Source: Burkholderiaceae bacterium (GTDB lineage Bacteria; Pseudomonadota; Gammaproteobacteria; Burkholderiales; Burkholderiaceae). From it: a stretch of DNA of 5,290 bases. Location: positions 1 through 5,290 of the forward strand of contig JASLEM010000487.1 of assembly GCA_030151165.1 (NCBI GenBank), given 5' to 3'. Each line of letters starts with the position of its first letter. The stretch's first letter is position 1. Under the pieces are notes generated by a model. It was not told where the DNA came from. It did not search any database and was given only the letters and a program-made list of their open reading frames with translations. The position numbers and the translations under genes were made by a program. Positions 1-3,825 of this stretch are shown here, in pieces.

Positions 1-121
1 CGAGGGCGATGCACAGGTCGTCGACGTACAGGGCGTGGCCGCCGAACATCCGGCGCGCGCGGCTCGCGCCCAGCGGCGCCAGCAGTTCGAGGCAGTGCTG
101 GATGAAGGCGGGATCGCTCAT
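1..121 (-). CDS. TfoX/Sxy N-terminal-domain protein (partial, C-terminus off window)
   Basis: Reading leftward from the ATG at 121 gives 40 codons before the window ends. The peptide starts MSDPAFIQHCLELLAP and continues with SRARRMFGGHALYVDD, then LCIAL. The RRMFGGHxLYVDD block is the hallmark of the TfoX N-terminal domain, where a basic stretch leads into MFGG and then a Tyr/Asp strand. The full-length protein probably has about 100-120 residues if it is the single-domain form common in Proteobacteria. Gammaproteobacterial Sxy/TfoX co-activates competence genes with CRP, but small single-domain homologues are mostly uncharacterised, so no competence role should be assumed. It is divergent from the folate gene, with 134 bp between the two starts. 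No Shine-Dalgarno sequence precedes the ATG, and a TAAACT hexamer sits exactly 6 nt upstream. The family call is firm; function is unknown. Confidence 0.85.
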   Translation of the reverse strand, partial: MSDPAFIQHCLELLAPLGASRARRMFGGHALYVDDLCIAL

Positions 122-127
122 CCGACG

Positions 128-133
128 AGTTTA
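128..133 (-). promoter_or_regulatory. Candidate -10 element of the TfoX-family gene (leaderless start)
   Basis: Read on the minus strand, TAAACT (4 of 6 matches to TATAAT) ends 6 nt before the ATG at 121, which would place transcription initiation on the A of the start codon. No ribosome binding site is visible. There is no recognisable -35 hexamer 16-18 bp upstream, where the sequence is almost pure G/C, so the promoter call is weak on its own. It is reported because the divergent gene shows the same -10-to-ATG spacing. Confidence 0.35.
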
Positions 134-186
134 GTGGCCCCGGCCGCGCCGCGCGCCGCCCGGGATTCCACGAAAACACACACTCC

Positions 187-203
187 GGCGCCATGGCGGC
201 GCC
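187..203. repeat. GC-rich inverted repeat in the divergent intergenic region
   Basis: GGCGCC (187-192), a 5-nt spacer and GGCGCC (198-203) form a 6-bp stem, extendable to 7 bp by C186-G204. It lies 18 bp upstream of the TTG of the proposed -35 element of the folate gene. It could be a regulator site or merely a product of high GC content. No function can be assigned. Confidence 0.3.
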
Positions 204-220
204 GCGGACGGCCGCCGGAT

Positions 221-249
221 TTGCGCGATGCCTGCCTGCGGCCCACAAT
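221..249 (+). promoter_or_regulatory. Sigma-70-type promoter of the 5-FCL gene, probably leaderless
   Basis: A TTGCGC -35 element (221-226) and a CACAAT -10 element (244-249) are separated by exactly 17 bp. The expected +1 falls at about 256, the A of the start codon. The bases between the -10 and the ATG (CCCTGC) contain no Shine-Dalgarno sequence. The -35 keeps the important TTG and the -10 matches TATAAT at 4 of 6 positions, including the conserved second A and final T. The placement argues for a leaderless mRNA and for 256 as the translation start. Confidence 0.6.
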
Positions 250-255
250 CCCTGC

Positions 256-858
256 ATGACCACGCCGCCCTGGAAGTTCTCGCTCGAGCCCGCCCGCGAC
301 AAGCCCACGTTGCGCCGCCAGTTGAAGGCCGAGCGCCTCGCGATGACCGATCGCCACCAGCGCTCGGTGCATCTGCAGGAGGTGCTGCGGGTATGGCTGG
401 TCACCCGTCCCGAGACCTCGATCGGCGCCTACTGGCCGATCAAGGGCGAGTTCGACGCGATGCCGGCGCTGTTCCGCTGGTCCGAGGGCGAGGGCGGCTA
501 CGGCCGCCTGATCGGCCTGCCGGTGATCGACCGCGAGACCAAGCAGCTCGACTTCCACGTCTGGTACCCCGGCTGCCCGATGGAGGACGACGCCTACGGC
601 ATCCCCAAGCCCAAGGGCACCGACAAGTTCGAGCCCGAGCTGCTGCTGGTGCCGTGCGTCGGCTTCGGCGACAACGGCGTGCGCCTCGGCTACGGCGGCG
701 GCTTCTACGACCGCACGCTCGCGGCGCTGACGCCGCGTCCGTACACGGTCGGCATCGGATACGGCCACGGGTATGTTCCCTGGCTCGATGCCGAGCCGCA
801 CGACATGCCGCTCGACGCGATGATCACGGAAGACGGCGTCTTCTGGCAGCGCGAGTGA
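256..858 (+). CDS. fau: 5-formyltetrahydrofolate cyclo-ligase
   Basis: This cytoplasmic enzyme (5-FCL/MTHFS, the YgfA family) uses ATP to convert 5-formyltetrahydrofolate to 5,10-methenyltetrahydrofolate, returning an inhibitory storage form to the one-carbon pool. The protein has 200 residues, typical for the family. An N-terminal helix with basic residues (LRRQLKAERL, 19-28) is followed by the folate-site region IGAYWPIKGEFD (56-67), then YGIPKP (114-119). The nucleotide-binding signature LVPCVGFGDNGVRLGYGGG (131-149) continues into FYDR (150-153), and the C-terminus has the family's LDAMITEDGV strand (186-195). I chose the ATG at 256 because homology begins just after it and a promoter -10 lies 6 nt upstream. 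An in-frame ATG at 193 would add 21 residues that resemble no family member and would lie upstream of that promoter. The gene stands alone, divergent from the TfoX-family gene. No key motif is missing. Confidence 0.95.
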   Translation: MTTPPWKFSLEPARDKPTLRRQLKAERLAMTDRHQRSVHLQEVLRVWLVTRPETSIGAYWPIKGEFDAMPALFRWSEGEGGYGRLIGLPVIDRETKQLDFHVWYPGCPMEDDAYGIPKPKGTDKFEPELLLVPCVGFGDNGVRLGYGGGFYDRTLAALTPRPYTVGIGYGHGYVPWLDAEPHDMPLDAMITEDGVFWQRE

Positions 859-868
859 CACGGGCCGC

Positions 869-923
869 CGCGCCGCGGTAAGGCCTGCGGCGCGCGCATG
901 GAATCCCTTGAACCGGGGGGTTC
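869..923 (+). terminator. Terminator-like stem-loops after the 5-FCL gene
   Basis: Eleven bases after the stop codon, CGCGCCGC (869-876) and GCGGCGCG (887-894) form a perfect 8-bp GC stem with a 10-nt loop. A second small hairpin, GAACC (910-914) with GGTTC (919-923) around GGGG, follows. Neither is followed by a run of T, so these are not classical intrinsic terminators. The position and stem strength make a 3'-end processing or termination role plausible. Confidence 0.4.
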
Positions 924-984
924 CGCGGGCCCGTTCCGTTGCACTTTCTCGACCTTGATACACACGGTCGCGCAGATCGCGCTT

Positions 985-1004
985 TACACACGTAACGGTG
1001 TGTA
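985..1004. promoter_or_regulatory. Perfect palindrome, TetR-family-operator-like
   Basis: TACACAC (985-991), a 6-bp spacer GTAACG and GTGTGTA (998-1004) form a perfect 7+7 inverted repeat. A further half-site, TACACACGGT, occurs at 959-968, 26 bp upstream of the first arm; it differs from the minus-strand arm TACACACCGT at one base. The architecture resembles operators of AcrR-like TetR regulators, which have TACATAC-type arms. Which protein binds, and which gene responds, cannot be told from the window. The nearest downstream gene is the DUF192 gene, 157 bp away. Confidence 0.5.
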
Positions 1005-1014
1005 CTGATGTGCT

Positions 1015-1054
1015 CGTTTTCCCTGGGACGCGTGAACTTTCGCACGCGAAAACG
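1015..1054. repeat. Composite palindrome upstream of the DUF192 gene
   Basis: An inner stem CGCGTG (1029-1034)/CACGCG (1043-1048) encloses an 8-nt loop. An outer pair CGTTTT (1015-1020)/AAAACG (1049-1054) stacks directly on the 3' side, leaving an 8-nt bulge (1021-1028) on the 5' side. Twelve base pairs in 40 nt could form an RNA leader structure or mark a protein-binding site. The flanking sequence has only weak promoter resemblance. Confidence 0.4.
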
Positions 1055-1146
1055 GTAAGCTCGAGTTCATCACAAGGCCGGTTCGACTCCCGCAGAGGAG
1101 CCGCTTCAGAGACACGATGCCTTGATTCCCTCAGCCGTGCCGTTCC

Positions 1147-1152
1147 AGGAAG
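1147..1152 (+). promoter_or_regulatory. Ribosome binding site deciding the DUF192 start
   Basis: AGGAAG lies with its AGGA core 10 nt upstream of the ATG at 1161. It favours this ATG over the in-frame TTG at 1122, which would add 13 residues that do not resemble the family. Confidence 0.6.
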
Positions 1153-1160
1153 CCCCCGTC

Positions 1161-1514
1161 ATGTCCGCACCCTCCACCATCGATCTCAAGGTCCCCGGCA
1201 CCCGGGCCCGGCTGCGCGTGCGCACCGCCGAACGCTGGGCGTCGCGAGCGATGGGGCTGCTGAACACGCGCGAGCTGAAGGATCCGTGCGGCCTGTGGGT
1301 CAAGCCCTGCCGCTCGATCCACACCTTCGGCATGCGCTACGCGGTCGACGTGATCTTCCTGCGCGCGGACGGCGTCGTGACCAAGGTCGTCTCCGGCATG
1401 AAGCCGTGGCGCATGACCAGCTGCAAGGAAGCGCGCACCGTGCTGGAGCTGCGCGCCGGCCTGGCCCGCCGTCTCAACATCATGCCGGGCGTCGCGCTCG
1501 ACCTGCTCGCCTGA
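1161..1514 (+). CDS. DUF192 (UPF0127) family protein
   Basis: This is a 117-residue protein of the DUF192 family, small beta-rich domains of unknown function. The domain fills the chain. A first strand at 6-20 leads into TAERWASRAMGLLNTREL (22-39), matching the family's R.xGLM.R.L block. The central signature CGLWVKPC (43-50), RSIHTFGM (51-58) and YAVDVIFLRADGVV (60-73) corresponds to the hydrophobic, HTFxM, DxxFLDxDGxV core. The end, ARTVLELRAGLARRLNIMPG (91-110), fits the VLELxxG...I..GD block, with VALDLLA after it. Many DUF192 proteins have a signal peptide, but this one has none, so it is probably cytoplasmic. Cys43 and Cys50 flank the core strand and Cys88 lies downstream; any role for them is speculation. 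The gene converges with the GST gene, with 51 bp between stops. Family assignment is solid; biochemical function is unknown. Confidence 0.9.
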   Translation: MSAPSTIDLKVPGTRARLRVRTAERWASRAMGLLNTRELKDPCGLWVKPCRSIHTFGMRYAVDVIFLRADGVVTKVVSGMKPWRMTSCKEARTVLELRAGLARRLNIMPGVALDLLA

Positions 1515-1515
1515 C

Positions 1516-1576
1516 CGCGCGGCGGCCGCGCGCCGCCGCCATCGCATGCACATCGTCCGGGGCTTTCAGGCCCCGG
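1516..1576. terminator. Stem-loops between convergent DUF192 and GST genes
   Basis: Two stem-loops occupy the junction. CGCGCG (1516-1521)/CGCGCG (1527-1532) has a 5-nt loop and begins two bases after the DUF192 stop. CCGGGGC (1557-1563)/GCCCCGG (1570-1576) has a 6-nt loop that contains the GST stop codon. Either could end transcription or protect 3' ends on both strands. Neither has a T run, so they differ from the classical intrinsic type. Confidence 0.45.
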
Positions 1577-2225
1577 TCGGCATTTCGGCAAGCGTCGGCC
1601 AGTGGCGGCCGAACACCATCGCCAGCGACGGATGCGACTCGACGCGCTCCAGCAGCGCCGAGAACGCCGGCCGCGACTGCTTCGCGTGCTGGCGCGCGCC
1701 CGACCACTTCGACACGACGGCCGCGAGGATGTCGAGTGCGCCCGGCTGGTCGCCGCCGATGAAGCGTTCGCCGTCGACCGGATACAGGTCGGCGAAGATG
1801 TCCCAGTGGCGATGCAGCCGGTCGGTCGCGCCGGCGCGCACGGCCTTGCGGGCGTCGTCGTCGGTGGCGGTCGTGAAGCGCTCGGGGTAGTCGATCACCG
1901 TGATGCACGAATAGCAGTTCGCCGGGATGTAGACGAGCCCGCGCAGCGCCAGGTCGCGCGCGAGCGGCTCTTCGGGCAGCAGCCCGGACTGCGGGAACGC
2001 GAAGCCGAGGTGCATCAGGATCGCGGCGCTCTCGGTCAGGATCTCGCCGCCGGGCAGCTGCAGCGTCGGGATCTGGCCCAGCGGATTTACGCGTTCGAGC
2101 TCGTCGAGCTCCGGCCCCGGCTCCCACGACGCGGCCTGCACGATCCGATACGGCGCGCCCGTTATCTCCAGCGCGCACTCGACGGCGGCGGAGCCGGAAC
2201 CCTTGAATCCGAACAGCGTATACAT
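1566..2225 (-). CDS. Glutathione S-transferase family protein
   Basis: This is a 219-residue cytosolic GST-fold protein, the usual length. Such enzymes conjugate glutathione to electrophiles or perform related thiol chemistry; the substrate here is unknown. The N-terminal thioredoxin-like domain (about 1-75) starts MYTLFGFKGSGSAAVECALE, putting Ser10 or Ser12 where the catalytic residue of serine-type GSTs would lie. It includes NPLGQIPTLQL (47-57) with the cis-proline Pro53, and the glutathione-binding LTESAAIL (63-70), Glu65-Ser66. The helical C-terminal domain (about 88-219) has GGDQPGALDILAAVVSKW (157-174), with the conserved Asp165 of the capping helix. Cys104 and Cys107 (NCYSC) are not a family hallmark. 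I chose the ATG at 2225 because GAGGAG lies 7 nt upstream. An in-frame ATG at 2240 would put that sequence inside the gene and add five residues. The gene is on the same strand as the HupE-like gene but 244 bp downstream, so it is probably a separate unit. Confidence 0.93.
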   Translation of the reverse strand: MYTLFGFKGSGSAAVECALEITGAPYRIVQAASWEPGPELDELERVNPLGQIPTLQLPGGEILTESAAILMHLGFAFPQSGLLPEEPLARDLALRGLVYIPANCYSCITVIDYPERFTTATDDDARKAVRAGATDRLHRHWDIFADLYPVDGERFIGGDQPGALDILAAVVSKWSGARQHAKQSRPAFSALLERVESHPSLAMVFGRHWPTLAEMPTGA

Positions 2226-2232
2226 GGAGGTG

Positions 2233-2238
2233 CTCCTC
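2233..2238 (-). promoter_or_regulatory. Ribosome binding site of the GST gene
   Basis: On the minus strand GAGGAG ends 7 nt before the ATG at 2225, a strong Shine-Dalgarno match at good spacing. It decides between the start at 2225 and the in-frame ATG at 2240. Confidence 0.75.
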
Positions 2239-2321
2239 ATGCCAACCGACGACGCGACATGCTAAGGGAAAGTCGACCCCGCCGCAGGCGCTGGCTTGGT
2301 GCGCCAGGAGTTCGAGGGAGC

Positions 2322-2426
2322 GGCGGAGCTGGCTCCGCCAGTCCATGCGGCCCGAGGCTGCGGCGAGCGGCAGCCTGTTCGTGAGGCGACAGTCCGTCCG
2401 CTGGACGGCCTGTCGTCCACACGAAC
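2322..2426. repeat. Hairpin cluster, probable dispersed intergenic repeat
   Basis: Three inverted repeats lie side by side. GGCGGAGC (2322-2329) pairs with GCTCCGCC (2332-2339). GGCTGC (2356-2361) pairs with GCAGCC (2370-2375). The largest structure spans 2377-2426: GTTCGTG/CACGAAC outside, then GGC/GTC with one wobble, GACAG/CTGTC, one mismatch, CCGTCC/GGACGG and a 3-nt loop, about 21 pairs in all. The adjoining segment to about 2460, read on the minus strand, has the pattern CCCCACGGTCGC, CGCTCCCTGCCCCCGAGGGG. I recall similar intergenic runs in many Comamonadaceae-type genomes. That memory is not a database result. Confidence 0.5.
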
Positions 2427-2469
2427 CCCTCGGGGGCAGGGAGCGCCAGCGACCGTGGGGCTGTCATTT

Positions 2470-3825
2470 CTAGCCGGCGATCAGGCTCAGGTCGAACGCG
2501 CGCTGCACGAACCACAGCCCCGCCACGGTCGCGATCGCGAGCGAGCCGCCCGCGAACGCGCCGCGGTAGCCGCGCGTGCCGCGCATCGACCACGCGACAG
2601 GCAGCACGATCGCCACGATGCACAGCTGGCCGATCTCCACGCCGACGTTGAACCCGACCAGCGGCGCCACCAGCGCCCCCTTGGCGAGCCCGGCATCCTT
2701 CAGCGCGGACGCGAAGCCGAAGCCGTGCACGAGCCCGAACACGAAGGTCAGCTTCCAGCGCGCCTCGCTGATCACCGGCCAGACGTTGTTCAGCGCCGCC
2801 AGCACGACGCTCGCGGCGATGATCGACTCCGTCCAGCGCGTCGGCGGGTTGACGATGTTGAACACCGCGAGCGCCAGCGTGATCGAGTGCGCGACCGTGA
2901 ACGCCGTCACCACCTTCAGCACGTTCGCCAGCGCGAGGCGCAGGTTCGTCGACGGCACCCAGCGCGTGCGGCCCACGCCGGTGCGCGGGTCGACGACCAG
3001 GCTGCGGATCCACACCGACGGCAGCAGCAGCGACAGCAGGAACAGGATGTGGTCGTAGCCGATCAGGATGTGGTGCACGCCTTCGCGGACGAAGCCCCAG
3101 AACGACGACGGCGGCGCGTCGGCGTCGGACGTGGCGGAGCTGTCGACGTCGGCGTCGGCCGGCGCTGCCGCCGTTGTCGCGGCCGCGGGCGCGATGCCGG
3201 ACGTCGTCGGCGCCGTCGCGGACGCGCTCGCGGCCAGGATCGTGACGTCGGCCGCAGGCAACGCCGGCAGCTTGAAGCGATGCCAGCCGGTGCCCGGGCT
3301 CAGCACGGCCAGCATCGGCGCGGGGGCGTCCGCGGTCGCGGCGGCATCGGCAAGGCGGGAGACTCGCGCGATGCCGCGATGCGTCGGGTCGGTGTGCGCG
3401 AACAGCTCGTACTCGACGCTCAGCTGCTGCACCGGCGCGGCGCAGTGCCAATGCGTGCGCAGCACCGCGTACGTGCCGTCGCTGTGCGCGGTCAGCGCGG
3501 GGGTGTTGGCGTCGGTGACGGGCGTGCTCGCGGGCTCGGGCGTGCAGCGCGCGCCGTCGGCGCTCAGGCGGATGTCCTCGCGCGCGAGCGCCGCGATGTC
3601 GGCCCAGCGCGTGCGCACTTCCTTCCAGCTCAGTTGGTCGTCGGCGTCGGTGTCGAGGCCCAGGTCGCGGTCGAGGTCGCGCAGCGCGATGTCGATGCGG
3701 GCGTCGACGTCCGCGCCGTCGACCTGCAGCGTGACGTACGCGTCGCTGGCCTTGTGCGCCTGTGCGCCGGCGGCCGCGAACAGGCCGGCGACGGCCAGCA
3801 GGAGGGCGATGCGGCGGCGGATCAT
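2470..3825 (-). CDS. HupE/UreJ-family membrane protein with periplasmic EF-hand-like domain
   Basis: This is a 451-residue inner-membrane protein. Residues 1-23 form a Sec signal peptide (MIRRRIALLLAVAG, ending AQA), and cleavage would leave His24 as the mature N-terminus. A periplasmic domain (about 24-195) contains DTDADDQLSWKE (58-69), a canonical 12-residue EF-hand loop with Asp at 1, 3 and 5 and Glu at 12. An Ala/Thr/Asp linker (about 196-240) precedes a membrane domain of roughly six helices (about 249-442). That domain holds the HupE/UreJ signature: HHILIGYDHILFLLSLLLP (251-269), FTVAHSITLALAV (309-321), FGLVHGFGFASAL (363-375) and GFNVGVEIGQL (391-401), with His252, His259, His313, His367 and Glu397 as likely functional residues. 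HupE and UreJ proteins are linked to nickel transport, but this longer branch is uncharacterised. I chose the ATG at 3825 because it begins the signal peptide and has GGGAG 6 nt upstream. It overlaps the preceding gene by ATGA, implying translational coupling. Confidence 0.9.
   Translation of the reverse strand: MIRRRIALLLAVAGLFAAAGAQAHKASDAYVTLQVDGADVDARIDIALRDLDRDLGLDTDADDQLSWKEVRTRWADIAALAREDIRLSADGARCTPEPASTPVTDANTPALTAHSDGTYAVLRTHWHCAAPVQQLSVEYELFAHTDPTHRGIARVSRLADAAATADAPAPMLAVLSPGTGWHRFKLPALPAADVTILAASASATAPTTSGIAPAAATTAAAPADADVDSSATSDADAPPSSFWGFVREGVHHILIGYDHILFLLSLLLPSVWIRSLVVDPRTGVGRTRWVPSTNLRLALANVLKVVTAFTVAHSITLALAVFNIVNPPTRWTESIIAASVVLAALNNVWPVISEARWKLTFVFGLVHGFGFASALKDAGLAKGALVAPLVGFNVGVEIGQLCIVAIVLPVAWSMRGTRGYRGAFAGGSLAIATVAGLWFVQRAFDLSLIAG

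Larger units (their letters stand above)
859..1160. other. 302-bp intergenic region between 5-FCL and DUF192 genes
   Basis: I found no supportable protein gene here. The stretch is visibly less GC-rich than its neighbours, mainly from about 935 to 1075, and carries terminator-like stem-loops close to the 5-FCL stop, a perfect TACACAC/GTGTGTA palindrome, a composite palindrome at 1015-1054, and a ribosome binding site just before the DUF192 start. No strong sigma-70 promoter with good -35, spacer and -10 could be found for the DUF192 gene. The density of symmetric elements suggests regulation or a structured RNA leader. Confidence 0.6.
2226..2469. other. 244-bp intergenic region, hairpin-rich, no convincing gene
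   Basis: Between the HupE-like stop and the GST start I find no protein gene I would defend. A minus-strand reading frame crosses the whole stretch, but its product is low-complexity, matches nothing I recognise and is explained by GC content. The content is a series of inverted repeats (2291-2307, 2322-2339, 2356-2375, 2377-2426) plus a CCCC/GGGG palindrome near 2426-2435. No clear promoter for the GST gene could be picked. A TAGCAT-like patch lies near 2257-2262 on the minus strand without a matching -35. Confidence 0.55.

Noticed and set aside
193..255. In-frame ATG at 193 as the 5-FCL start
   Set aside because: The extra 21 residues do not match the family, and the promoter at 221-249 lies downstream of that ATG.
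122..255. A 6S RNA gene, which precedes the 5-FCL gene in some Proteobacteria
   Set aside because: Only 134 bp separate the two start codons, there is no long rod-like pairing with a central bubble, and a good promoter for the 5-FCL gene occupies the right end.
162..907. Nine-base inverted repeat GGGATTCCA (162-170) and TGGAATCCC (899-907) flanking the 5-FCL gene
   Set aside because: It is short and imperfectly extendable, no target duplication is evident, and the enclosed gene is a housekeeping gene. Chance is the simpler explanation.
118..963. Minus-strand open frame opposite the 5-FCL gene
   Set aside because: The product is Arg/Ala/Val-rich with no family features, and the plus strand encodes an unmistakable enzyme across the same bases.
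1034..1061. ECF-sigma-like promoter beginning TGAACTT
   Set aside because: There is a partial -35 match only; no convincing -10 for an RpoE-type or other ECF sigma factor follows at 16-18 bp.
1075..1105. GGTTCGACTCCCGC, resembling the T-arm and 3' end of a tRNA or tmRNA
   Set aside because: The T-stem has a mismatch, there is no acceptor stem partner or D/anticodon arm upstream, and no CCA end. Treated as chance.
1117..1125. ATG CCT TGA mini-ORF upstream of the DUF192 gene
   Set aside because: GAGGAG lies 16 nt away, too far for normal initiation, and a two-codon frame arises easily by chance.
998..1762. Plus-strand open frame covering the intergenic palindromes, the DUF192 gene and part of the GST gene
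   Set aside because: It overlaps two genes with clear family signatures, has no domain of its own and is Arg-rich as expected for a shadow frame.
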